Shown piece by piece: positions 1 to 7,135 of a stretch of 23,438 bases of DNA; within the stretch, counting starts at the first letter, position 1; each line of letters opens with the position of its first letter. The notes under the pieces were generated by a model. The model was not told where the DNA came from, ran no database searches, and worked only from the letters and a program-made list of their open reading frames with translations. Origin of the DNA: Pseudomonadota bacterium (lineage in GTDB: Bacteria > Pseudomonadota > Alphaproteobacteria > Rhizobiales > Xanthobacteraceae); NCBI GenBank assembly GCA_023390695.1, contig JAEWCJ010000398.1, positions 1-23,438 on the forward strand, written 5' to 3'. Position numbers and translations under genes: made by a program.

Positions 1-84
1 CTTGTCATCTGCCCGGATAACGAGCAATTGCAGGCCTGCCTTTGTTTCCGGCCACTGATATCGTAAAAGCAAACGAGAATACCA

Positions 85-101
85 TTCCCGCATAACGGGA
101 A
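85..101. repeat. Short inverted repeat upstream of the TRAP gene
   Basis: TTCCCG and CGGGAA flank a five-base loop, about 18 bases before the start codon of the TRAP permease gene. The first 119 bases hold no gene I can support. TRAP membrane genes usually follow the gene for their periplasmic binding protein (DctP), so this may be a DctP-DctQM intergenic hairpin. The left edge of the window cuts off the proof. Confidence 0.4.
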
Positions 102-119
102 CCTGTCTGGGGGACTTTA

Positions 120-2090
120 ATGCACACGACGACCGCAGAACCGGACGCGCCGGCACCAGCCCGCAGCTGGATCGAGCGGCTGGATGACGGCTTCAACTTC
201 CTGCTGGCCGCCTTGGGCTCGGCGTGGATCTTCGCCCTCATGCTGCTGATCTGCGCCGACATCCTGTCGCGCAATATTATGAATTCGCCGATCTCGTGGG
301 TGGTCGAATTCATCGCGTTATCCGTGCCGGCCATCGTCTTCCTGCTGATGCCGAACGCGGTGTCGGAACGCCGCCTTGTGCGCGCCGAGTTGGCGATCGT
401 GCCGCTCGAGAAATATCAGCCCCGCGTCGCTGCCGTTTTCAATCTCGTCTTCATGCTCGTCGGAGCCTTCCTCTTTTGGAAGATTCTCGTCTGGGCATGG
501 CCGGACTTCATCAAGGCGTACCAGACCGGCGAATATGCCGGCACCCAGGGCGCCTACATGATCCCGGTCTGGCCGTTCAAGCTGACGTTGATCGTTGGAA
601 CGGTGTTCGCGCTTGTGCAGCTGGGCAAGCTCGCCGTCCGCAACGTGCTTGCCGTTGCAAGCGCACAGCCAGCTTCCAGCGAGTCCAAGGACATCAGCTC
701 CACAACAAGCTTGCTGATTGCCGCGGCTTTCATTGCAGGTGTCGCGAGCTTCATCGCCTTCATGTTCTATGGCGACCTCCGCCCGATCGAGGTCGGCATA
801 TACTCGCTGATCGCGATGGTTATACTCGTGCTGCTCGGCATGCCGATCGCCATCGTGCTGATGAGCCTGTCGTATCTCGGCATCTGGATCATCCGCAGCG
901 GCGAGTTCATGGCCATCAATACGCTTGGCCTCGCCGCATCCAGCGGCGTCGCCTCCTACGAGTTCGGCGTGATCCCGCTCTTCATCATGATGGGCCTGAT
1001 CCTGGAAAAGGCCGATGTCGGCCGTGACGCGTTCTCGGTCGCGGCGACCCTGACGCGCAAGATCCGTGGCGGTCTCGGTATGGCGACCGTCTTCGCAAAC
1101 GCGCTCTTCGCCTGCATTGTCGGCAGCTCGGTCGCTTCCGCCGCCGTGTTCAGCCGTATCGCGGCACCGGCGATGGTTGCTCATGGTTACACCAAGAGCT
1201 TCGCGCTCGGCTGCGTTGCCGGCTCTTCCGTGCTCGGGATGCTGATCCCGCCCAGCCTGCTGCTCATTATTTATGGCCTTGTCGCGGAAGTATCCGTTGG
1301 CAGGTTGTTCATCGCGGCGATTGTTCCGGGCCTTATTCTGTCGTTCGCCTTTGCCTTCATGATCTATGGCATGACCTGGTTCACGCCGAAGCTGATCGGC
1401 AAGGTCCGCTCGGCCGAGGATATCGAGCCAGCGTCCTGGGGTGAGATCATGACCAAGCTGGCGCCGATCGTGCTGCTGGTCATCGCCGTCGTCGGCGGCA
1501 TCTATGCCGGATTGTTCACGCCGACCGAAGCGGCCGCCGTCGGCGCCGGTCTCGCATTCCTGATCGCATTGTCGAAAAAACGCATCGACTGGACCTCATT
1601 CAAGTCGATCATTGTCGAAACCGGCTTCGTGTCGGCCGCGATCCTGTTCCTGATCGTCGCCGCCAATCTGTATACACGTCAGGTCGCACTGACCGGCATC
1701 CCGATGAAGGTCGCCGACTGGGTGACCGGCGCGGGTCTCGACATGACAGGGTTTCTCGCAGTCTATCTGGTGATTCTGCTATTCCTCGGCATGATCCTCG
1801 ACTCTGTTTCGATCATGTTGATCATGCTGCCGATCATGATGCCGGTGCTGGAGGCACTCGACGGCAGCAAGATCTGGTTCGGCATCATAACCGTGGTCGC
1901 GATCGAAATCGGCCTGCTCACCCCGCCATTCGGACTGTCCATCTATGTGGTCAAGGGCGTGCTTCCCAAGAACTACGCATCGCTCGCCACCATCTTCATT
2001 GGCGCCATTCCGTTTGTGATCTGCATGATCCTGATCACCATCTTGCTGATGGCCTTCCCGAGCCTCAGCCTGTGGCTGCTCAGGTTCTAA
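120..2090 (+). CDS. TRAP transporter, fused DctQ-DctM membrane protein
   Basis: This 656-residue protein fuses the small (DctQ, about residues 15-175) and large (DctM, about residues 220-655) membrane subunits of a tripartite ATP-independent periplasmic transporter, which imports organic acids using the ion gradient. The DctQ part has about four hydrophobic segments. After a polar linker at about residues 180-195, the DctM part has many membrane segments, the conserved GSSVASAAVFSRIAAPAM stretch and the LGMLIPPSLLLIIYG stretch typical of DctM. The length fits known fused DctQM proteins. The ATG is preceded by a GGGGGAC ribosome-binding site seven bases upstream, which fixes the start. No binding-protein gene is visible; it is probably left of the window. 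A rho-independent terminator follows directly. The substrate cannot be read from the membrane part. Confidence 0.93.
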   Translation: MHTTTAEPDAPAPARSWIERLDDGFNFLLAALGSAWIFALMLLICADILSRNIMNSPISWVVEFIALSVPAIVFLLMPNAVSERRLVRAELAIVPLEKYQPRVAAVFNLVFMLVGAFLFWKILVWAWPDFIKAYQTGEYAGTQGAYMIPVWPFKLTLIVGTVFALVQLGKLAVRNVLAVASAQPASSESKDISSTTSLLIAAAFIAGVASFIAFMFYGDLRPIEVGIYSLIAMVILVLLGMPIAIVLMSLSYLGIWIIRSGEFMAINTLGLAASSGVASYEFGVIPLFIMMGLILEKADVGRDAFSVAATLTRKIRGGLGMATVFANALFACIVGSSVASAAVFSRIAAPAMVAHGYTKSFALGCVAGSSVLGMLIPPSLLLIIYGLVAEVSVGRLFIAAIVPGLILSFAFAFMIYGMTWFTPKLIGKVRSAEDIEPASWGEIMTKLAPIVLLVIAVVGGIYAGLFTPTEAAAVGAGLAFLIALSKKRIDWTSFKSIIVETGFVSAAILFLIVAANLYTRQVALTGIPMKVADWVTGAGLDMTGFLAVYLVILLFLGMILDSVSIMLIMLPIMMPVLEALDGSKIWFGIITVVAIEIGLLTPPFGLSIYVVKGVLPKNYASLATIFIGAIPFVICMILITILLMAFPSLSLWLLRF

Positions 2091-2121
2091 AGACGGCTGG
2101 ATTGGCGTTTCATAATCTGAC

Positions 2122-2154
2122 AAAAGGGGCGGCGCGAAAGCACCGCCCCTTTTT
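2122..2154 (+). terminator. Rho-independent terminator after the TRAP gene
   Basis: AAAAGGGGCGG pairs with CCGCCCCTTTTT across a ten-base loop that contains GAAA. It has a GC-rich stem, flanking A and T tracts, and lies 32 bases after the TRAP stop codon. The A-tract on the other side would let it act in both directions. Confidence 0.9.
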
Positions 2155-2160
2155 GCTGAG

Positions 2161-2186
2161 AACACACATGGCGAACACACATGGCG
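2161..2186 (+). repeat. 13-bp tandem duplication at a start codon
   Basis: The 13-mer AACACACATGGCG occurs twice head to tail (2161-2173 and 2174-2186). Each copy contains an ATG. The first ATG (2168) opens a seven-codon frame ending in TGA at 2189-2191; the second (2181) starts the 76-residue protein. A slipped-strand duplication of the start region is the simplest explanation. Confidence 0.85.
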
Positions 2187-2411
2187 AATGAAGAACTGAC
2201 ATCTGCCGAATTCGAACAGGCGAAACGCATCGCCGAACGCATGGCGGAAGCGACCGCCGGAGCATCGACGGCCGTCGCCCTTTACGCCGTCAGCTTGCTG
2301 GGCGCTTCCCTCGTCAGGAACCACGGGATCCGCTTTGCCGACGGCAGAAACCTGTTGCGGGGCATGTATGCGGCCGCCGAGCAGATTCTGAGAAAAATGT
2401 ATTCTGCCTGA
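2181..2411 (+). CDS. Small protein of unknown function
   Basis: I do not recognise this 76-residue protein. It is mostly helical by composition: a charged N-terminal half (ELTSAEFEQAKRIAERMAEA), then an Ala/Leu-rich mildly hydrophobic stretch at about residues 26-45, and a basic end. It has no cysteine, no signal peptide and no clear membrane helix. It lies just after a terminator, so it would need its own promoter, and there is no good ribosome-binding site before the ATG at 2181. That start lies inside a 13-bp tandem duplication, and the upstream copy makes a seven-codon frame overlapping it. The reading frame ends cleanly and its amino-acid use looks protein-like, but coding status is moderate only. 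Confidence 0.5.
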   Translation: MANEELTSAEFEQAKRIAERMAEATAGASTAVALYAVSLLGASLVRNHGIRFADGRNLLRGMYAAAEQILRKMYSA

Positions 2412-2755
2412 CACCGTCAGAAGCAGCCGTCACCGGTGCCGGGCGGCAATGCTATCGCCCTTCCAACACGGGCGGCAATTCCGGTTTTTGTCGCTTCAGC
2501 AATCAAGAAACGACGGCTGCGTGGGCGCTGGCTGGCACGACAACCGCAACGCGGCTTAACGCGCCGACACCGGCCAAGAACGAATTCGTGCACCTGCCGG
2601 CCGCTGTTCAAAAACGACGGCACATGCACGAATTCTGATGCGCGATTATGGAGTCGTGTTTACGCGGACCGTGACCCCAAACTGAAGATCACCAAAGATC
2701 GAGCTGTATCGGATTGCCCTCGCTCACTGCGAGGACGCGCATCCTCCAGCCATCA
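2412..2755. other. Gene-free stretch with several inverted repeats
   Basis: No reading frame here looks like a real protein. The stretch holds an inverted repeat with 9-bp arms (GCAGCCGTC at 2423-2431 and GACGGCTGC at 2512-2520), two copies of CGGGCGGCAAT (2440-2450 and 2469-2479), the long hairpin at 2582-2635, and a small hairpin at 2718-2734 (CCTCGC/GCGAGG) just beyond the ridA stop codon. The last could end ridA transcription but has no T-run. A structured RNA or the remnant of a small non-autonomous element are both possible. Confidence 0.5.
2582..2635. repeat. Long two-part inverted repeat (hairpin)
   Basis: GAATTCGTGCA (2582-2592) and TGCACGAATTC (2625-2635) are perfect 11-bp arms. 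Inside them TGCCG (2595-2599) and CGGCA (2618-2622) add a second stem after a symmetric two-base internal loop. The hairpin spans 54 bases and is not followed by a T-run in either direction. Confidence 0.75.
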
Positions 2756-3145
2756 TCAAGCCTTTGCCGCTATCGTTTCCATCTCCACCACCCACTTTGG
2801 ATTGGCAAGCTGGCTCACAACGACCCATGTCGATGCCGGAATGTGTCCCGGCTTCAGATATTTCTCGCGATGCGCTTTGACGAACGGCAATCCATTGGGA
2901 TCCGTCGAATAGACATTCAGCCGTACGATATTCTCCGGGCCCATGCCCGCATCGGCGAGGATGGCCAGGGTATTCTGCCAGATCTGATCATGCTGCGCTT
3001 CGAAACCATCGGGCAACGTGCCGTCGGGACGCACACCGACCTGGCCCGCCGTATAGAGCCAGCGCGCATTCGGCGGTATCTCCACACTGTGACTGTAGAG
3101 CGCCGCGGGCGCGGCCACGGTTGATGGATTGCTTGTTTTCAACAT
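2756..3145 (-). CDS. RidA family (YjgF/YER057c/UK114) protein
   Basis: This 129-residue protein is the usual length for the RidA family, trimeric cytosolic enzymes that hydrolyse reactive enamine/imine intermediates or related compounds. Visible family features are the N-terminal beta segment SHSVEIPPNARWLYTAGQVG, the QHDQIWQNTLAILADAGM helix, the NIVRLNVYST strand and the C-terminal HIPASTWVVVSQLANPKWVVEMETIA stretch. The archetypal RidA active-site arginine (in R-x-x-V) is not at its usual place, since the segment here reads IPASTWVVVSQL, so this is a divergent subfamily rather than a classic RidA. The start at 3145 is chosen because GGGAGG lies nine bases upstream; an ATG ten codons earlier lacks this. 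The gene is transcribed away from the catabolic operon on its right. Confidence 0.88.
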   Translation of the reverse strand: MLKTSNPSTVAAPAALYSHSVEIPPNARWLYTAGQVGVRPDGTLPDGFEAQHDQIWQNTLAILADAGMGPENIVRLNVYSTDPNGLPFVKAHREKYLKPGHIPASTWVVVSQLANPKWVVEMETIAAKA

Positions 3146-3449
3146 GATTGATTGCCTCCCGGAATCGTTAGCCACACAGGGTTACGACAGCCGTTCCAAT
3201 ATAACAACCAACGGCCCCAATCATGTCGGCACGTGCGGACGCCGCGCCGGTCCTTCGACGCAGCTTCAAACAGCCGCGGTGCCACGAGACTCATACCGGC
3301 CTCCACGAAACAGCAAATGCCTGCGTCAGCCGGCCTCCGGATCGACACGCGCGCGCACCCTGTATCTACGCACGTCCGATTTCCGCTGCAGCGCGGCTCA
3401 GAGCACTGATCCCGACCTGTGACCTGACGGGTCGGATCGCCGGTATCCG
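3146..3449. other. Intergenic region between ridA and the AroE-like operon
   Basis: I see no supportable gene here. Its left end must hold the ridA promoter. On the minus strand a TATATT at 3199-3204 is a possible -10 box, but no good -35 box accompanies it. The right end leads into the plus-strand promoter at 3450. Reading frames on both strands are rich in Arg, Cys and Ser with no recognisable family. Confidence 0.4.
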
Positions 3450-3477
3450 TTGACAAACCAGCCTCATCTATTAATAT
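3450..3477 (+). promoter_or_regulatory. Promoter of the AroE-like/ferredoxin/hydratase operon
   Basis: A perfect -35 box, TTGACA (3450-3455), is followed after 16 bases by TAATAT (3472-3477), a fair -10 box. Transcription would begin near 3484, inside the candidate operator at 3480-3493. The very short leader this implies supports translation from the ATG at 3504. Confidence 0.6.
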
Positions 3478-3479
3478 CC

Positions 3480-3493
3480 AACTAGATAGTTAT
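3480..3493. promoter_or_regulatory. Candidate operator, copy 1
   Basis: AACTAGATAGTTAT contains the near-palindrome AACTA-GA-TAGTT and is itself flanked by TATCC and GGATA in inverted orientation (3475-3498). The same 14-mer with one mismatch occurs at 12169-12182 in the other promoter region of the cluster. Its position over the expected transcription start fits a repressor site. The TetR protein encoded at 8654-9346 is the natural candidate, by inference only. Confidence 0.55.
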
Positions 3494-3503
3494 GGATATT
3501 CAG

Positions 3504-4304
3504 ATGCTGACCGGCACCACCCGCCTGTACGCCATTATTGGCGATCCCGTTGCTCATGTCCGCACGCCGATGGTCTTCAACGAATATTTCGAAGCCAACC
3601 GCATCGACGCGGTCTGCGTGGCAATTCACATTGGGGGGGATGAGCTCGCACAGGGCTGGGCGGGCCTGAAGACTATCCGCAATCTGGACGGCTTCATCGT
3701 CACCGCCCCCCACAAGGCGGAATCCGGCAAATTGTGCGATCAGCTTGTCGGCGACGGGGCCCATACCCGCGTCGTCAATACGGTGCGGCGCGAGGCGGAC
3801 GGCCGCTATTCCGGCACCCTTCTTGACGGCCGCGGCTTCGTCGCCGGACTGAACAAGGAAGGATACGACATACGCGGCCGCAGCATTTACCTTGCAGGCG
3901 CGGGCGGAGCCGGAACGGCGCTCGCCTACGCGCTTGCCGGCAGCGGCGTGGCCACCCTCACCATTCACAATCGCACACGCTCCAGGGCCGAGGCCCTCGT
4001 CGAAGGCGTCGGCCGAGCCTATCCGGATTGCCAGGTCCGGCTGGGGACGAGGGATGCGTCAGGGCACGATTTCGCAGTGAACGCGACCTCGCTCGGCCTC
4101 AAAACGGACGATCCGCACGCCTTCGATCTTTCAACCGTCGATACGGATGCCGCCGTGGCCGAGGTCGTCATGAAGCCGGAAATGACGCCGTTGTTGATCG
4201 CCGCCAAAGAGCGCGGACACGCCATCCACTATGGAACGCACATGCTGACCGGACAGCTCGGCATGATGATGGATTTCCTCGGCCTCGCTAAATCCAGCGG
4301 GTAA
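3504..4304 (+). CDS. Shikimate dehydrogenase-like (AroE-like) oxidoreductase
   Basis: This 266-residue protein has the AroE fold: an N-terminal substrate domain with VTAPHK (Lys71, the AroE catalytic lysine position), VVNT (Asn92) and an Asp at 108 equivalent to the second catalytic residue, then an NADP domain with GAGGAG (132-137) and NRTRSR, which favours NADP. The substrate-binding serines of true AroE (H-S-x-S-P) are replaced by HVRTP (residues 18-22), and the usual NTD before the catalytic Asp reads TLLD. The substrate is therefore probably not shikimate itself but a related hydroxylated cyclic acid. The start at 3504 is preferred over the ATG at 3492, because the latter sits in the operator and almost on the predicted transcription start. 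A ferredoxin gene follows after 28 bases. Confidence 0.88.
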   Translation: MLTGTTRLYAIIGDPVAHVRTPMVFNEYFEANRIDAVCVAIHIGGDELAQGWAGLKTIRNLDGFIVTAPHKAESGKLCDQLVGDGAHTRVVNTVRREADGRYSGTLLDGRGFVAGLNKEGYDIRGRSIYLAGAGGAGTALAYALAGSGVATLTIHNRTRSRAEALVEGVGRAYPDCQVRLGTRDASGHDFAVNATSLGLKTDDPHAFDLSTVDTDAAVAEVVMKPEMTPLLIAAKERGHAIHYGTHMLTGQLGMMMDFLGLAKSSG

Positions 4305-4332
4305 TTTCGTTTTCAGCGCGAAGAGTTGAGCA

Positions 4333-4665
4333 ATGACCTACGTGGTGACCGAGAACTGCATTCGCTGCAAATACATGGACTGCGTGGAAGTATGTCCCGT
4401 CGACTGCTTCTACGAAGGCGAGAACATGCTGGTCATTCACCCCGATGAATGCATCGATTGCGGCGTTTGCGTTCCCGAATGTCCGGCGGAAGCGATTCAA
4501 GCCGACACCGAGCCCGATCTCGAGACCTGGCTCGCGCTCAATGCCAAGTATTCGCAGACCTGGCCGAACATCACAAAGCGGAAAGATCCGCCCGCCGATG
4601 CCAAGGAATGGGACGGTGTTCCGAACAAGCTTGAGCAGTTCTTCAAGGCCGAGCCCGCAGAATGA
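4333..4665 (+). CDS. fdxA: 7Fe ferredoxin (FdxA type)
   Basis: This 110-residue small electron carrier has the size and cysteine pattern of Azotobacter FdI-type seven-iron ferredoxins. Cys9, Cys17 and Cys50 match the ligands of the [3Fe-4S] cluster; Cys21, Cys40, Cys43 and Cys46 match those of the [4Fe-4S] cluster; Cys12 and Cys25 are extra, as in the family. The C-terminal 50 residues are the usual FdxA tail ([19 protein letters not shown]). It probably acts with the FPR-type ferredoxin reductase at 12246-13019, because the two promoters share an operator-like motif. Its last four bases overlap the start of the next gene (ATGA), so translation is probably coupled. No oxygenase that it might feed lies in the window. 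Confidence 0.92.
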   Translation: MTYVVTENCIRCKYMDCVEVCPVDCFYEGENMLVIHPDECIDCGVCVPECPAEAIQADTEPDLETWLALNAKYSQTWPNITKRKDPPADAKEWDGVPNKLEQFFKAEPAE

Positions 4666-5426
4666 ATATCGCCGCACTCGCGCAACGGCTGGAAGCGGCC
4701 CGGCTGGAGGCGAGGCTGGCGGAATTGGCGCCGGCCGACATCGTCTCATCTGTTGAGGACGCGTATCGCATACAGACGGAGCTGGCCCGGCGCGCCGGCT
4801 CTCCCGTTCGCGGCTGGAAGGTCACGGCCCTCGCCCCCGCAGATCAGAAAAAATACGCCTCGTCCCGGCCGGTCGCCGGCATGCTGTTTGCCCCGTATGT
4901 TCATGACACCCCCGCAGAGATACGCCGCTCGTCGCTGGTCACGCCGCTGCTCGAATGCGAAGTCGCCTTCGTTCTGGGCGCCGATCTGCCGGCGCAAGAG
5001 GCGCCTTATACTCAGGACCAGGTTGAGGCCGCGATTGCGGCGGTGGTCCCGGCTTTTGAACTGGCGGATTCGCGTGTCGGCGCGAGCGCGCCGGATCTGC
5101 TGAAACTGGCGGACGCAATGGGCAATGGCCTGTTCCTTGCCGGCACGCCCGTTACCGACTGGCGCCATCTCGATCTGGCCGACATTTCGATTACGCTGTC
5201 GCATGACGGCGCGGAGACAGAGCGCGGCACCAGCGCCCGGATTCTCGGCAATCCGCTGCGCGCGGTCGTGGCGCTGGCCAATGCGCAGCCGTTACCTTTT
5301 CCGGGTCTCAGAACGGGGCAGATCGTGACGACGGGAACCTGCACCACGCCCATCGAGATCCATCCGGGCAAATATGCAGCGCGTTTCGGACCGCTCGGCA
5401 GCATGGAAATGACTGTGGTCGCCTAG
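4662..5426 (+). CDS. 2-keto-4-pentenoate hydratase family enzyme
   Basis: The 254-residue length and sequence fit the MhpD/HpcG/BphH hydratase-decarboxylase group of the fumarylacetoacetase (FAH) superfamily. These are metal-dependent enzymes that add water to, or decarboxylate, 2-oxo-4-enoate intermediates late in meta-cleavage pathways. Visible family features are an early IQTELARR helix, RGWKVTA, the acidic metal-site segment [11 protein letters not shown] (Glu-x-Glu), PAFELADSR and the C-terminal [32 protein letters not shown] stretch. Here the last part reads GTCTTPIEI where GTxxG(P)xxV/A is usual. It overlaps the ferredoxin gene by four bases and is last in its operon, ending nine bases from the stop codon of the convergent enoyl-CoA hydratase gene. 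The substrate is unknown; no ring-cleavage dioxygenase is present. Confidence 0.85.
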   Translation: MNIAALAQRLEAARLEARLAELAPADIVSSVEDAYRIQTELARRAGSPVRGWKVTALAPADQKKYASSRPVAGMLFAPYVHDTPAEIRRSSLVTPLLECEVAFVLGADLPAQEAPYTQDQVEAAIAAVVPAFELADSRVGASAPDLLKLADAMGNGLFLAGTPVTDWRHLDLADISITLSHDGAETERGTSARILGNPLRAVVALANAQPLPFPGLRTGQIVTTGTCTTPIEIHPGKYAARFGPLGSMEMTVVA

Positions 5427-5435
5427 CCGGGGCGG

Positions 5436-6206
5436 TCAGGATCCCGAAAACTCCCCCTTGCGGCCTTCCTGGAAGGCCTTGATGCCTTCCCGGCGGTCGT
5501 TCGCGGACATGCAGATCACGTGAATCTCGTTCTCGTACCGCAGGCCGGCATCCAGCGGCATCGACATCGCCGCCCGCACCGCGGACTTCACGGCCTGGGT
5601 TGCGATCGGACTGAAAGACGCAATCTTCGCGGCCATCTCCTGCGCTCGCGCAAGCGCTTGCGCATCGTCAACCACCTCCTCCACCAGCCCCATGCGGAGC
5701 GCCGTTTCCGCATCAACCGGCTCGCCCAGCAGCAGCATGCGCATGGCCTGCCCATAGCCGACCAGGCGCGGCAGCATCTGCGAAGCACCGCCGCCACCGA
5801 TCCATCCGCGCGATACTTCCGGCCCGCCAATCCTCGCACTGCGCCCGGCAACCCGGACGTCCGCCGCAAGCGCAATTTCCATTCCGCCGCCGAGCACCCA
5901 TCCCTTCAGCGCCGCAATCACCGGCTTGCGGATGTCACGCACGACGGCCGCGTATTCGAGACGATTACGGAACGCCCAGATGTCGGAGACATCCGCGAGA
6001 ATATTGAGATCGCTGCCTGCGGAGAATGCTTTCTCACCGGCGCCAGAGATGACGACGGCCCGCACTGCGTCGCTGGCATTGGCCTCGTCGCAGGCCTGGC
6101 CAAGGTCCCTCGCCATATCGGGTGTGATCGCGTTGTGCTTCTCGGGCCGCGTCAGCACAATATTGCCGACGCCATCGTTGACTGAAAACTCCACCCGGCC
6201 GCTCAT
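5436..6206 (-). CDS. Enoyl-CoA hydratase/isomerase (crotonase) family protein
   Basis: This 256-residue crotonase-fold enzyme should hydrate or isomerise a CoA thioester. The oxyanion-hole segments are FSAGSDL (61-67) and LGGGMEIAL (105-113). Glu110 and Glu130 (in IGGPEVSRG) sit at the positions of the two catalytic glutamates of enoyl-CoA hydratase, so hydratase activity is plausible rather than one of the variant crotonase activities. Its ATG overlaps the stop codon of the upstream dehydrogenase gene by four bases, which implies coupled translation. It is the last gene of the minus-strand operon and meets the plus-strand operon head on, with no terminator visible between them. Confidence 0.9.
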   Translation of the reverse strand: MSGRVEFSVNDGVGNIVLTRPEKHNAITPDMARDLGQACDEANASDAVRAVVISGAGEKAFSAGSDLNILADVSDIWAFRNRLEYAAVVRDIRKPVIAALKGWVLGGGMEIALAADVRVAGRSARIGGPEVSRGWIGGGGASQMLPRLVGYGQAMRMLLLGEPVDAETALRMGLVEEVVDDAQALARAQEMAAKIASFSPIATQAVKSAVRAAMSMPLDAGLRYENEIHVICMSANDRREGIKAFQEGRKGEFSGS

Positions 6207-7120
6207 GCCCGTTCTCTTGCCTGGTTGATCGGCGCTCCCGAACGGCGCTCGACTTCGCGCAAAACCCCCGCCACGTCGATGCCATTGCCGAGATTGGAGA
6301 TCATATCCCGGAACACAAGCGCCATGGTATCGAGCAGCGTCAATTGCAGCCCCATGTCTTTCGCAAGCGCCTGCGCCGTGAGCAGATCCTTCAGCTGATA
6401 CTCTGCCGGACTGCCTGGAACAAAATTACGCTCCACCATTCGTTCGCCGTGCAGATTCAGGATCTTCGATTCCGCGAACCCGCCCATCAGGGCCTTGCGA
6501 ACGGCTCCCGCGTCGGCACCGCCTTTCGATACGAAATGCAGCGCCTCGGCGATCGCAATCATCGTGCCGCCGACAATGATCTGGTTGGCCAGCTTGGTCA
6601 TCTGTCCGGTCCCGACCGGGCCAATACGCGTCACGCGTCCAAGCGGACCGAACACATCGCTGAGGCTCTCAATATGATCCGCCGCGCCGCCCGCCATAAT
6701 GGCAAGCGTCCCGTCGCGCGCGCCCGGCTCTCCGCCCGAGACCGGCGCGTCGACATATCCCACCCCTCTCTGGGCCAGATACTCGGCCTGAGCGCGGCAA
6801 TACTCGACCGGGATCGAGCTCATCACCACAAGCATCGCGCCGGGATGAAGCGCATCGACTGGCTTGCATCCCGAGCCATCGCTTGAGAACAGAACCTCAT
6901 CGATCACGGGCCCGTTGCTGAGCATCACAATGGCTACGTCGACCCCCTCCAAGGCGGCCGAAAGAGTATCCGCCCGCCTCACGCCGAACTGCTCCAACCG
7001 GCCAACCTTGTCCGGCGAGCGGTTCCATGCCGTCACCGGAAGCCCGGCTTGCGCCAGACGGCGCGACATGTGTCCGCCCATGATGCCGGTGCCGAGGAAT
7101 GCAATGCGGCGAGCAGGCAT
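6203..7120 (-). CDS. NAD(P)-dependent beta-hydroxyacid dehydrogenase (3-hydroxyisobutyrate dehydrogenase family)
   Basis: This protein of about 305 residues oxidises a beta-hydroxy acid or reduces a semialdehyde, judging by family. Motifs in order: the nucleotide-binding GTGIMG (residues 10-15), the adenosine-ribose loop WNRS (Asn-Arg after the second strand, suggesting NADP), the substrate loop DAPVSGG (124-130), and GTGQMTKLANQ with the catalytic lysine at about 176. Length and domain order match 3-hydroxyisobutyrate, tartronate semialdehyde and glyoxylate/succinic semialdehyde reductases, which cannot be told apart here. The ATG at 7120 has a GAGAG about nine bases upstream; a GTG at 7126 is the alternative start. 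It lies nine to fifteen bases after the flavoenzyme stop codon, within the same operon. Confidence 0.87.
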   Translation of the reverse strand: MPARRIAFLGTGIMGGHMSRRLAQAGLPVTAWNRSPDKVGRLEQFGVRRADTLSAALEGVDVAIVMLSNGPVIDEVLFSSDGSGCKPVDALHPGAMLVVMSSIPVEYCRAQAEYLAQRGVGYVDAPVSGGEPGARDGTLAIMAGGAADHIESLSDVFGPLGRVTRIGPVGTGQMTKLANQIIVGGTMIAIAEALHFVSKGGADAGAVRKALMGGFAESKILNLHGERMVERNFVPGSPAEYQLKDLLTAQALAKDMGLQLTLLDTMALVFRDMISNLGNGIDVAGVLREVERRSGAPINQARERA

Positions 7121-7135
7121 GCGCACCGACTCTCT

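Noticed and set aside
2436..2912. A 158-codon plus-strand frame across the repeat region and the ridA 3' end
   Set aside because: Arg/Ser/Cys-rich composition, overlap with ridA and no recognisable domain.
3139..3456. A minus-strand frame upstream of ridA that might be a gene remnant
   Set aside because: A short stretch (AGICCFVEAGMSLVAPRLFEAA) looked protein-like, but I cannot tie it to any family and the rest is cysteine/arginine-rich noise.
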